Origin: Planctomycetota bacterium
Lineage (GTDB): Bacteria; Planctomycetota; UBA1135; UBA2386
DNA: 64,000 nucleotides
Direction of reading: 5' to 3'
Assembly (NCBI GenBank): GCA_020638655.1
Contig: JACKIC010000007.1
Span: 186,001 to 250,000, forward strand
Made by a program: the position numbers and the translations under genes. The notes below the pieces were generated by a model that made no database searches, had not been told where the DNA came from, and saw only the letters and a program-made list of their open reading frames with translations. Numbering within the stretch: position 1 is the first letter of the stretch; the number at the start of each line of letters is the position of its first letter. Of this stretch, positions 36,511 through 44,625 are shown piece by piece.

Positions 36511-38808
36511 TCACTTCACGAGCGGCACCGACAGGCGCTGCGTCGTCGAGACGCTGGTCAGCGCGCCGTCGAAGTGGAAGCCCTGGAAGTGCAGCGTCAT
36601 CGGGCCGAGCCACTCGGGCAGCGGCAGCTGCCAGCGGACCTGCGGGCCGAAGCCGAACGGCAGGAAGGCCAGCAGGTCCGGGCCGGTGTTCGGCACCAGC
36701 AGCCAGCAGCCGTTGTTGACGCCGGGCACGCCGAGCAGCGGCTGCGCGAACGTCGCGGTGGTCACCGCGACCGTGGCGAGCGCGCCCGGGTCCAGGCCCT
36801 GCAGTGCGATGGCGTTGAACTCGCTGCCGATCAGCTGGTCGCCTTCCCAGACGATCTGTGCGCTGCTGCAGCCCAGGCCGCCGAGGCTCGGCGCGGGGGC
36901 GCCGGGGTGGGCGTAGCGCACCATTCGCGCCTGCGACGTTCCGGCCGGCACGGTGCGTTCGTAGGCGATCACGAAGTTGCCCGCGTCCTCGTCGTAGGCG
37001 ACCGCGCCGGCGCCGCTGTACTCACTGCCGACCTGCTGCCAGACGAGCGCGTCGAGCAGCTCGGCGCCCCGGTAGCCGAGCACGCCGAGGTAGACGTTCT
37101 CGGTCACCGTGCTGCGGTACGAGTAGCAGTAGTGGCTCGCGGTCGTGCGGTCGGCGTCGAAGCCGTTCAGCAGGATGCGGTTGTCGTTGGCCGCCTCGAG
37201 CAGGTGACGGCCGCCGGGGTTGCTGAACGACGCGCCGGTCCACTCGATGCGGTCGGCCCAGACGGTGCTGCCGTTGGTGTCGTCGGGGCGCGGGCCGGCG
37301 CTGGCGACCGAAGCGCGCGTGGCGATCACGATCGCGGTGCTGTTGTAGCCCGCGATCTGCGGCGACATGTTGTGATAGGTCAGGTTGCGAACCACGTTGT
37401 AGGGCGCGCTGACGTTGCCGTTGCGGTCGACGCGGCGCGCCTGCACGGCCCACGTCGGCAGCGCGCCGCCGGGGGTGAGGCCGCTGTCGATCGCCTGGTA
37501 GACGACGTTCCATTCCTGGAAGCTGCCGAGCTGCACCTTGCCGATCTGCGGGCGCTCGCAGTCCTGCGCGAGGTCGCTGGCGATCACGAACGGCGTGCCG
37601 GCGGTGCCGGTGCCGGTGAGGTCGACGGCGACGCCCATGACGCTGCTGTTCGGCAGGTTGACCCACGGGAAGCCCGTGCCTTCGGCCTGGTAGACGACGA
37701 CCAGGGCGTTCTGGCCGATCGGGTGCAGGTCGCTGGCGACGTCCGGGCGCGAGGCGTTGATGGTGAGGTCGCCGATGTTGAAGACGGTGGTCTGCAGCAA
37801 GTTGTCGTTGCGGCTGTGCAGGTGGCCGCGCAGTCGCCGCGTGCCCGTGAAGGAGTCGCGCGTGTAGGCGAGCAGCGTCTTGCCCGAGGTGAAGTGGATG
37901 CCCATGCTCGGCTCGAACGCGGACCAGCTGTTGGTGATGTCGCTGAAGTTGACCACCGGATTGGCGCCGTTGTCGTCGTAGCGCGTCATCACCAGGTCGC
38001 GGTCGGTCGCCGACGCCCAGCGGGTCGTCGCCAGCCACAGGTTGCCGGCGTTGAGCGCGGGCTCACGCACGAGGTCCATGCCGTTCAGCGGCGCGCCGCT
38101 CTGGATCGCGAACGTGCTCAGCAGCGGATCGACGACCACGGGGAAGGTCGCGGTCGCGAGCCAGGCGCCGTCGAGTCGCAGGCTGATCTCCGCGTCCGCG
38201 GCGGTGGTCGTCACGGCCGCGCGGCGGCCGCGCGCGTCGATGGCGACGGCCTTGCCGTAGCGCAGCAGCGCGGTGCCCTGCGCGTCGCGGAAGACCAGGT
38301 CCTGCTGGGCGGGGCCGACGCGGTCGGCGCGCAGCGCCGAGTCGATCGCGCCGCGGATCACGAGGTCGCCGCTCGCGGTCGGGCGCTGGGTCAGCACGAA
38401 GGTCTGCTCGAGCCCGTCGTCGCGCACGTCGTAGGCCTCGACCAGGCCGCCGAGGTCGTACTCGGCGCGGTAGTCGCCGTGGGTGAGCGTCGGCGCCGCG
38501 GTCGCGAGTTCCTGCTCGCCGACCCGCGCGGAGGTCGTGCGCCAACTCCAGGGCTGGTTGTGCGGGTAGTCGGCGCCGAGATACGGCACGAACGTCATGC
38601 CGGCGTCGAACGACGCCTTGTAGTCGCGGCCCGCGGCCCACAGGCCGTAGGCGACGCCGCCGTCGGCGTCGGCGGTGTGCAGCGGCACGCGCGCGACGCC
38701 GAGGCCGGCGCCGTCGGGCAGCGTCTGGTCGGGCACGGTCTCGGGTTGCTGCGCGATCGCCAACGCGGCGAGCAGCAGGGGGGCGGCGAACGGGAGTCTG
38801 GAGTGCAT
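36511..38808 (-). CDS. Large secreted protein with lineage-specific C-terminal domain (paralogue B)
   Basis: A 765-residue paralogue of the following gene, in the same orientation and 64 bases away, so the pair probably arose by tandem duplication. AAGGA lies 6 bases before ATG 38808 (another ATG at 38811 is adjacent). The signal peptide is LPFAAPLLLAALAIAQQ. Shared N-terminal blocks include YGLWAAGRDYK, MTFVPYLGADYPHNQPW, AEYDLGGLVEAYDV, LDGAWLATATFPVVVDPLLS. The C-terminal domain is QPLLGVPGVNNGCWLLVPNTG ... LPLPEWLGPMTLHFQGFHFD. The middle parts diverge more, suggesting different binding partners. Confidence 0.82.
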   Translation of the reverse strand: MHSRLPFAAPLLLAALAIAQQPETVPDQTLPDGAGLGVARVPLHTADADGGVAYGLWAAGRDYKASFDAGMTFVPYLGADYPHNQPWSWRTTSARVGEQELATAAPTLTHGDYRAEYDLGGLVEAYDVRDDGLEQTFVLTQRPTASGDLVIRGAIDSALRADRVGPAQQDLVFRDAQGTALLRYGKAVAIDARGRRAAVTTTAADAEISLRLDGAWLATATFPVVVDPLLSTFAIQSGAPLNGMDLVREPALNAGNLWLATTRWASATDRDLVMTRYDDNGANPVVNFSDITNSWSAFEPSMGIHFTSGKTLLAYTRDSFTGTRRLRGHLHSRNDNLLQTTVFNIGDLTINASRPDVASDLHPIGQNALVVVYQAEGTGFPWVNLPNSSVMGVAVDLTGTGTAGTPFVIASDLAQDCERPQIGKVQLGSFQEWNVVYQAIDSGLTPGGALPTWAVQARRVDRNGNVSAPYNVVRNLTYHNMSPQIAGYNSTAIVIATRASVASAGPRPDDTNGSTVWADRIEWTGASFSNPGGRHLLEAANDNRILLNGFDADRTTASHYCYSYRSTVTENVYLGVLGYRGAELLDALVWQQVGSEYSGAGAVAYDEDAGNFVIAYERTVPAGTSQARMVRYAHPGAPAPSLGGLGCSSAQIVWEGDQLIGSEFNAIALQGLDPGALATVAVTTATFAQPLLGVPGVNNGCWLLVPNTGPDLLAFLPFGFGPQVRWQLPLPEWLGPMTLHFQGFHFDGALTSVSTTQRLSVPLVK

Positions 38809-38851
38809 CATCGGTCCTTGCAAAGGGTGGTTGTCCATCGCAAGCGCCGCG

Positions 38852-38878
38852 CGCGCACCGAGCGGACATCGGTGCGCG
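38852..38878. other. Perfect 10-bp hairpin in a divergent intergenic region
   Basis: cgcgcaccga (38852-38861) and tcggtgcgcg (38869-38878) form a perfect 10-bp stem around the 7-base loop gcggaca. It lies in the 189-base gap between the divergent starts at 38808 (-) and 38998 (+), so it would sit in the 5' leader of one or both transcripts or be a protein-binding palindrome. No T-run follows on either strand, so it is not a standard terminator. Confidence 0.55.
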
Positions 38879-38997
38879 GGAGGGAGGGCTTGCCGCTCGC
38901 CAAAGCCCCACGTTGCGGCGAGGATCTGCGCACCTTGGTCGCCACCGAAACCAGCCGCCCCGACCCGCTCGCCAACCTGCCGCGCCAGGATCGTCAC

Positions 38998-40515
38998 GTG
39001 CCGAAGTGCGGTCCCGTGGCCACGTCGAAGATGACGCGCTGGCGCGCCGCCGCGCTGATCGGCGTGCACGTGCTGATCGGCCTGCACGTGTGGTACTGGC
39101 TTTCGACGGGCCGCGCGATCACGCCGGTCGAGCCGTCCGAGGCGATGCAGACGGTCGAGCAGGGCCGCATCAACGCCGGCTTCGTGCTGTTCGCGGCGCT
39201 GATCGGCAGCACCCTCGTGTTCGGCCGCTTCTTCTGCGGCTGGGCCTGCCACGTGGTCGCGCTGCAGGACCTGTCGGCGTGGCTGCTGGCGCGCGTCGGC
39301 CTCAAACCGCGGCCGGTGCGCTCGCGGCTGCTGGTGTTCGCGCCGTGGGTGGTGGCGTTCGTGATGTTCGGCTGGCCCGTCGTGCAGCAGTGGCTCGGCG
39401 AGCGGCAGCTGCCGTCGCCGTCGGATTGGGAGTGGGCGCTGACGACCGACGACCTCTGGAAGACCTTTCCGGGGCCGATCATGGCGATCGGCACGGTGGT
39501 GGTGGTCGGCTTCCTGATCGTCTGGTGGCTCGGCGCCAAGGGGTTCTGCACCTATGGCTGTCCCTACGGGGCGTTCTTCGCCGTCGCCGACCGGTTCGCG
39601 CCGACGCGCATCAAGGTCACCGACGCGTGCGACGCGTGCGGCCACTGCACCAACGTCTGCACCAGCAACGTGCGCGTGCACGAGGAGGTCGCCAGACACC
39701 GACAGATCGTCGACCCGGGCTGCATGAAGTGCCTGGATTGCGTCTCGGTGTGCCCCAAGGACGCGCTCTACGTCGGCTTCGCCGCGCCCAAGCCGTTCGT
39801 GCTCAGCCAGCAGCGCATCACCGCGCGCGGCGACTTCACCTGGCCCGAGGAAGTGCTGCTCGCGGCCGTGGCGATCGTCGCCACGCAGTGGACGTTCCGC
39901 GGCGCGTGGTTCGGCGAGGGCGTGCCGTTCTTGATGGCGGTGGGCCTCGGCGTGATCACCGCTGTGTTGGCGCTGCTGTTCGTGCGGCTGCTGCTGCGCG
40001 CCGAGCTGACCTTCCAGCACACGCCGCTGCGCGCCGCCGGCAAGCTGACGCGCGCGGGACGGTTCACGCTGGTGCTGCTCGCGGCGTGGCTGGCGTTCGC
40101 CGCGCACACGTTCGTCGGTCAGCGGTTGTCGAACTCCGCCAAGGAAGGGGCCGCCGTGGTGCTGCGCGAGCGGCTCAACGAGCGCAAGGACGTCGCGCCC
40201 GAACGGCTGCAGACGGCACACGACGCGGTCGACGGCGCGCTGGCCTGGGACCTCGTCGACGACCCCGGGCTGCTGCAGGCGCGCGGCCTGCTGCGCCGCG
40301 AGCTCGGCCGCCACGACGAAGCCGAAGGCGACCTGCGCGCGGCGCTCGGCAAGCTGCCGGGGCTCGAGTACGCGGGCGTGGCGCTGGCGATCTACCGGCT
40401 GCGCGCCCAGGACTTCGACCAGGCCGAGCAGCTGGCGAAGGCGGTGCTCGCGGAACACCCCGACAACCCGACGGCCAGGGCGATCCTCGAGCAGCTCGCG
40501 AACCGGCCGCGGTGA
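38998..40515 (+). CDS. Membrane 4Fe-4S ferredoxin (NapH/CcoG-like) with C-terminal TPR tail
   Basis: A 505-residue membrane protein with about five membrane segments. FGRFFCGWACHV and GFCTYGCPYGAFFA are the paired Cys motifs of NapH/CcoG-type proteins; two cluster motifs follow, CDACGHCTNVC and CMKCLDCVSVCPKDAL. Two more membrane segments lie around residues 290-380. The last ~120 residues are soluble helices of TPR type (DDPGLLQARGLLRRELGRHD, AEQLAKAVLAEHPDNPTARA), which are not part of NapH or CcoG. It probably moves electrons across or at the membrane. GTG 38998 has AGGA 7 bases upstream; ATG 39031 is the alternative start. The redox partner is unknown. Confidence 0.8.
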   Translation: MPKCGPVATSKMTRWRAAALIGVHVLIGLHVWYWLSTGRAITPVEPSEAMQTVEQGRINAGFVLFAALIGSTLVFGRFFCGWACHVVALQDLSAWLLARVGLKPRPVRSRLLVFAPWVVAFVMFGWPVVQQWLGERQLPSPSDWEWALTTDDLWKTFPGPIMAIGTVVVVGFLIVWWLGAKGFCTYGCPYGAFFAVADRFAPTRIKVTDACDACGHCTNVCTSNVRVHEEVARHRQIVDPGCMKCLDCVSVCPKDALYVGFAAPKPFVLSQQRITARGDFTWPEEVLLAAVAIVATQWTFRGAWFGEGVPFLMAVGLGVITAVLALLFVRLLLRAELTFQHTPLRAAGKLTRAGRFTLVLLAAWLAFAAHTFVGQRLSNSAKEGAAVVLRERLNERKDVAPERLQTAHDAVDGALAWDLVDDPGLLQARGLLRRELGRHDEAEGDLRAALGKLPGLEYAGVALAIYRLRAQDFDQAEQLAKAVLAEHPDNPTARAILEQLANRPR

Positions 40516-40548
40516 GCGGCTCGCGGCACCCGCCAGGAGCCCGCGCCC

Positions 40549-42135
40549 TCAGCTCACGTGCACCTGCGGGGAGCCCGCCTCGACGGTGCACTTCGCGCGC
40601 ACGCTCGCGACGCCGCCGGGCTGCTCGACCTTGTCCATGACGACGTAGTCGCTGGTCCACGTCTTGGGCGTGACCGCGCAGCGGATGTAGCCGCGCTGGC
40701 GGTTGTGGAACTTCACACCGGGATTCGCGGCGAGCAGCGTGTCGTGGTCGCGCGGCTTGTCGCTGCCGTTGCCGCCGCTGGACAGCGACGTTGCCACGAA
40801 CTCGGTCGCGATCACGGGTGTGTCGGGCTGCAGGTCGTCGACGCGCAGCTCGTTGCACCAGTTGGAGTGGATGTCGCCGGTCAGCACGACCGGATTGGCG
40901 ATGCGGCGCTCGGCGAGGAAACGCACCAGCTCGACGCGTTCGTGCGCGTAGCCGGGCCACTGGTCCATCGAGTAGTGCGGCACCTTCTCTTCCTTCCGCA
41001 TCGAACCGACCATGCCCATCATCACCTGCTGCGCGAGCACGTTCCACGTCGCGCGCGACTCCGCGAGCGCCTGCTTGAGCCAGACGCGCTGCGCGCCGCC
41101 GAGCAGCGTGTTGCGCTTGTCGAGGGTGGCGGAGTTGAGGGGCGAGCGGCGGTCGCCGTTGGGCTGGTCGGTGCGGTACTGCCGCGTGTCGAGCACGAGC
41201 AACTCGGCGAGCCTGCCGAACGACGCCTGCCGGTAGAGCTGCAGCTTGGGGCCGCGCGGCAGCGAGCGCACGCGCAGCGGCATGACCTCGTAGTAGACCT
41301 GGTACGCGTTGGCGCGGCGCAGCAGGAAGTCGCGCGGATCGACGTCCTTCTGCTCGCTGACGTCGTCGGCGTAGTTGTTGTCGACCTCGTGGTCGTCCCA
41401 GGTGACGAACCACGGGCAGCGCGCGTGCATGCGCTGCAGCAGCGGGTCGCTGCGGTATTGGGCGTAGCGCATGCGGTAGTCGTCGACCGACTGGATCTCG
41501 GCGCCGTGGTGCGTGCGCACCTTGCCGTTGCGGCCGGCGGCGTACTCGTAGATGTAGTCGCCCAGGTGGAACACGAAGTCGGGCTCGTCCTTCGCCATCT
41601 GCTCGTAGGCGGTGAACAGGCCCTGCTCCCAGTTCTGGCAGGAGGTCACCGCGAACAACATCGCCGCGGCGTCGGCGTCCGGCGCGGGCAGCGTGCGCGT
41701 GCAGCCGACGGGGCTCTGCGCGTCGCCGGCCGTGAAGCGGAACCAGTACCAGCGATCGGGCAGCAGCCCGGCGACCTCGACGTGCACCGAGTGGCCGAGT
41801 TTCGCCGAGGCGCGCGCGTCGCCGCGGCGCACGACCTTGGTCATCGCCTCGTCCTCGGCGACCTCCCAGGCGACCGCGACGCTGTCGTCCCGCATTCCGC
41901 CGCCCGGTTCGAACGGCCTGGGCGCGAGCCGCGTCCACAGCACCACCGAGGTGGCGTCGGGGTCGCCCGAGGCGACGCCCATCGTGAACGGGTCGCTCTC
42001 GAAGCTGCGCACGCGCCGCACGGGGTCGCCGCGGCCCAGCAGCGGGATCGCGCCAAGAACGGCGCCGTAGGCAGCGAAGGTGCGGCGGTCGAGGGGCTGG
42101 CCGGGGCGCAGCAGCGAGGCGAGGGGGTCGTGCAT
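40549..42135 (-). CDS. phoD: PhoD-type alkaline phosphatase/phosphodiesterase
   Basis: A 528-residue exported enzyme. The N-terminus carries a twin-arginine-like signal (LDRRTFAAYGAVLGAIPLLG). An N-terminal Ig-like domain (FTMGVASGDPDATSVVLWTRL) precedes the metallophosphatase core: FAVTSCQNWEQG, DFVFHLGDYIYEY, FVTWDDHEVDNNYADD, LLVLDTRQYRTDQP and VVLTGDIHSNWCNEL, which supply the Fe and Ca ligands of PhoD. It releases phosphate from phosphomono- and diesters in the periplasm or outside. It converges with the ferredoxin gene and is divergent from the methionine operon. Confidence 0.92.
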   Translation of the reverse strand: MHDPLASLLRPGQPLDRRTFAAYGAVLGAIPLLGRGDPVRRVRSFESDPFTMGVASGDPDATSVVLWTRLAPRPFEPGGGMRDDSVAVAWEVAEDEAMTKVVRRGDARASAKLGHSVHVEVAGLLPDRWYWFRFTAGDAQSPVGCTRTLPAPDADAAAMLFAVTSCQNWEQGLFTAYEQMAKDEPDFVFHLGDYIYEYAAGRNGKVRTHHGAEIQSVDDYRMRYAQYRSDPLLQRMHARCPWFVTWDDHEVDNNYADDVSEQKDVDPRDFLLRRANAYQVYYEVMPLRVRSLPRGPKLQLYRQASFGRLAELLVLDTRQYRTDQPNGDRRSPLNSATLDKRNTLLGGAQRVWLKQALAESRATWNVLAQQVMMGMVGSMRKEEKVPHYSMDQWPGYAHERVELVRFLAERRIANPVVLTGDIHSNWCNELRVDDLQPDTPVIATEFVATSLSSGGNGSDKPRDHDTLLAANPGVKFHNRQRGYIRCAVTPKTWTSDYVVMDKVEQPGGVASVRAKCTVEAGSPQVHVS

Positions 42136-42157
42136 GCCCCGCCTTGTAGGTGGCGAC

Positions 42158-42186
42158 ATCGAGCCTCTCGGCGCAGCCCACGTCAA
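42158..42186 (-). promoter_or_regulatory. Possible phoD promoter
   Basis: On the minus strand TTGACG (42186-42181) and CTCGAT (42163-42158) are 17 bases apart, with the phoD ATG 22 bases further on. The -35 box is good and the -10 box is poor, so this is tentative. No Pho-box repeat was recognised. Confidence 0.3.
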
Positions 42187-42237
42187 TTCTCCGTGCAGAC
42201 GATCGCGCGGGCGCCGGTGCAGGTGCCCGGTCGGCTC

Positions 42238-42267
42238 TTGACAGCGTGCGCCGCATGCCGATAGAAG
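42238..42267 (+). promoter_or_regulatory. Sigma-70 promoter of the methionine operon
   Basis: A perfect TTGACA at 42238-42243 and TAGAAG at 42262-42267, separated by 18 bases. Transcription would start near 42274, only a few bases before the first strand of the SAM riboswitch at 42279, exactly where an aptamer-bearing mRNA should begin. Confidence 0.75.
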
Positions 42268-42278
42268 GCGCACCAACA

Positions 42279-42423
42279 ACTCATCCAGACCAGCCGAGGG
42301 ACGGGCCCGACGACGCTGGGGCAACCACGTGGCCTGCAATCACGCAGTCCGAAAGCGCAGGTGCCAATTCCCGCGGCCAGTCCGTTTCGACCTTGTGAGG
42401 GTCGATCCGGCCGAAAGATGAGT
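42279..42423 (+). ncRNA. SAM-I (S-box) riboswitch aptamer
   Basis: The RNA has every landmark of the SAM-I aptamer in order. P1 is formed by actcatc (42279-42285) with gatgagt (42417-42423). The kink-turn/P2 region is ccagaccagccGAGGGA, then GCTGGGGCAACC; the P3 core is GGTGCCAATTCC (42360-42371), and GAAAGATGAG closes P4/P1. S-adenosylmethionine binding is expected to switch off the downstream genes. The operon makes methionine from aspartate semialdehyde-derived homoserine, which fits perfectly. The aptamer lies 79 bases upstream of the hom ATG. Confidence 0.95.
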
Positions 42424-42467
42424 CTGCCAGCGAGCGCGCGTGCGTTCGTGCAGACGCATGCTGGCAG
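42424..42467 (+). promoter_or_regulatory. Hairpin following the SAM aptamer, possible expression platform
   Basis: ctgccagc (42424-42431) pairs with gctggcag (42460-42467), an 8-bp stem starting directly after the P1 strand. The loop itself contains GC-rich complementary pieces. No U-run follows, so it is not a classic terminator. The Shine-Dalgarno-like AAGGTG at 42491-42496 is outside it. It could act by Rho-dependent termination or by competing folding. Confidence 0.4.
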
Positions 42468-42502
42468 CGCGGAACCTGGGAACGGGCCCCAAGGTGTTCC
42501 GC

Positions 42503-43639
42503 ATGACTGCTCGTTACGACTTCCGTTCCGCGTTGGGCCGCGATGCCGCCCACGCACTCCCAGCCCCGCGCCTCAACGTGCGCAAAGCCTCGACCGAACC
42601 GCGCGACACGACCGGGTTCGCCTCGTCGGGCCAGTCCCCGGGGGCCGCGCCGCGGCAACCGCGTCTGCACCTCGTCGGCGTCGGCAAGGTCGGGCGCGAG
42701 GTGCTCGCGCGCGTCGCCGGGTTGCCCGCGTGCCTCGTCGCGGTCACCGATTCGTCGGGCACGCTGTACGCAGGCGAGGGCGTCGACGCGGCCGCCGTGG
42801 CCGCGCACAAGCACGCGGGCGGGCGCATCGCCGACCTGCCGCGCGCCGAGGATCTGCCGACCGAGCTCGCGGTCGCGCTGATCGGCGCCGACGTGCTCAT
42901 CGACGCCACGCCGACCGACGCGGCCTCGACCCAGGCGGCCGCCGCGCGCGTGCGCGCCGCGGTGCGGCTCGGCGCCAGTGTGGCCTTGAGCGGCAAGAAC
43001 GCGCTGGCCGCGTGCGCGCCCGAGTGGCTGACGACCGGCGCGCGCCGGCAGTTCGGCATCGACGCCGTGCTCGGCGGCACGGGTCGCCAGCTGCTGCGCG
43101 AACTCGACGAACTGCGCGCCGGATGCGCCAGGGTGGTGCTCGTGGGCAACGTCACGACGACGGTGCTGATCGAGGCGATCGAGCGCGGCCAGAGCCTCGA
43201 GCAGGGGCTGCAGGCCGCGCGCGCGCGCGGGCTGCTCGAGAGCGATCCGAGCGCCGACCTCGACGGCAGCGACGCCGCGACCAAGCTGGTCTGCGTAGTC
43301 GGCGCCGTGTTCGGCGAGTCGTTCGTGCGGCCGCGGTCGCCCGACGAGGTGCCCCGAGAGGACCTGCGCGAACTCGACCCCGCGCTGCTGCGCGCGCGCT
43401 TCGCCCGCGGCGCGACGACGCGGCTGGTCGCGCGCGGCGACCGGGCCGGCGGCCTGCGCGTCGCGTTCGAGGAGGTCGCCGTCGGCTCGCCGCTCGCGGC
43501 GCCCGCCGACCGCGTCGTCTACGGCTACGAACTCGCCGGCGGCCTGCGGGTGCACACCGGGCTCGCCGTCGGCGCCGACCGCACCGCCGAAGCGCTGCTC
43601 GGTGACGTGCGCGCCGCGCTCGCGGAGGTGCGCTCGTGA
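42503..43639 (+). CDS. hom: Homoserine dehydrogenase
   Basis: A 378-residue NAD(P)-dependent enzyme that reduces aspartate semialdehyde to homoserine. After a ~55-residue extra N-terminus, the Rossmann motif LHLVGVGKVGREVLARV appears. SLEQGLQAARARGLLESDPSADLDGSDAATKLV is the conserved catalytic region (E..P..DL.G.D...K). The C-terminal ACT domain of many homologues is absent, so allosteric control by threonine is not expected; the upstream SAM riboswitch supplies control instead. ATG 42503 has AAGGTG 6 bases upstream. The stop overlaps metX. Confidence 0.85.
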   Translation: MTARYDFRSALGRDAAHALPAPRLNVRKASTEPRDTTGFASSGQSPGAAPRQPRLHLVGVGKVGREVLARVAGLPACLVAVTDSSGTLYAGEGVDAAAVAAHKHAGGRIADLPRAEDLPTELAVALIGADVLIDATPTDAASTQAAAARVRAAVRLGASVALSGKNALAACAPEWLTTGARRQFGIDAVLGGTGRQLLRELDELRAGCARVVLVGNVTTTVLIEAIERGQSLEQGLQAARARGLLESDPSADLDGSDAATKLVCVVGAVFGESFVRPRSPDEVPREDLRELDPALLRARFARGATTRLVARGDRAGGLRVAFEEVAVGSPLAAPADRVVYGYELAGGLRVHTGLAVGADRTAEALLGDVRAALAEVRS

Positions 43640-44625
43640 GCGCCGTCGTCACGTTGCCGCCCGGCGTGCAGGTCTGCCACCTGGCGACCCGGCGCACGGT
43701 GCGCGGCGAGTTGCTGGACGGCGCGCAGCTCGCGTTCGAGCGGCAGGGACCCGAGCACGCTCCCGTCGTGGTCGTGCTCGGCGGCATCTCGGCCGGACGC
43801 CACGTCAGCGCCCACGCGGGCGTGCCCGGCCCGGGCTGGTGGGAGGGCTTCGTCGGCGACGGCCTCGCCGTCGACACGCGCCGCCTGTCGGTGCTGTCGA
43901 TCGACTGGCTCGGCGGCAACGGCTGCTCGACCGCGCCCGGGCGCGGCGAGTGCCTCGGCTTCGTCGGCGCCGAGGACCAGGCCGACGCGCTCGTCGAGCT
44001 GCTGGACCGGCTGCGCATCGAACGGGTGCACACGGTGATCGGCAGCAGCTACGGCGGCATGGTCGGCCTGCAGCTCGCAGCGCGGCATCCGCAGCGGCTG
44101 CAGCAGCTGGTCGCGATCGCGGCCGCGCACCGCAGCCATCCGCAGGCCAGCGCCTGGCGCGCCGTGCAGCGCGGCATCGTCGCGCTGGGCGCGGCGGCGG
44201 GGCACGAAGCACAGGCGCTGTCGCTGGCGCGGCAGCTGGCGATGACCACCTATCGTTCGCCGCAGGAACTCGCGGCGCGGTTCTCCGCGGCGCCGACGTT
44301 CGGCGCGCACGGCGTGTCGTTCCCCGTCGAAGGCTGGCTGCAGGCGCGCGGCGAGGCGTTCGCCGCGGCGTGGACCAGCGAGCAGTTCCTGTGCCTGTGC
44401 AGCTCGATCGACGCACACCTCGTCGACCCCGCGGCGGTCGCCGCGCCGACGACGCTGGTGTCGTTCGCCAGCGACCAGCTGGTGCCGGTCGCCGACGTGC
44501 GGGAGCTCGCGCGCGCGCTGCCCCGGCTCGTGCGGCACGTCGAGTTGGCGTCGCCGTACGGCCACGACGCGTTCTTGAAGGAACGGAGCGCGCTGTCGCG
44601 CCTGCTGCGGGAGGTGCTCGCATGA
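43636..44625 (+). CDS. metX: Homoserine O-acyltransferase MetX (acetyl or succinyl)
   Basis: A 329-residue alpha/beta-hydrolase that activates homoserine by acylation. The nucleophile elbow is TVIGSSYGGMVGLQLA, the oxyanion region LGGISAGRHV, and the Asp and His of the triad lie in FASDQLVPVADV and SPYGHDAFLKE. SSYGG is nearer to the Xanthomonas-type homoserine O-succinyltransferases of the MetX fold than to the GGSMGG acetyltransferases, and the next gene resembles cystathionine gamma-synthase, which uses O-succinylhomoserine. Acyl specificity is therefore probably succinyl but unproven. The GTG overlaps the hom stop and the stop overlaps metB. Confidence 0.85.
   Translation: MSAVVTLPPGVQVCHLATRRTVRGELLDGAQLAFERQGPEHAPVVVVLGGISAGRHVSAHAGVPGPGWWEGFVGDGLAVDTRRLSVLSIDWLGGNGCSTAPGRGECLGFVGAEDQADALVELLDRLRIERVHTVIGSSYGGMVGLQLAARHPQRLQQLVAIAAAHRSHPQASAWRAVQRGIVALGAAAGHEAQALSLARQLAMTTYRSPQELAARFSAAPTFGAHGVSFPVEGWLQARGEAFAAAWTSEQFLCLCSSIDAHLVDPAAVAAPTTLVSFASDQLVPVADVRELARALPRLVRHVELASPYGHDAFLKERSALSRLLREVLA

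Noticed and set aside
38825..38850. TTGTCCATCGCAA as a possible FNR site before the Fe-S gene
   Set aside because: Only the outer TTG/CAA match; the inner AT pairs of the FNR half-sites are missing.
36307..38997. Long upstream extension of the Fe-S protein frame, antisense to the secreted paralogue
   Set aside because: Composition is typical shadow sequence. Homology begins after GTG 38998, which has an AGGA ribosome site.
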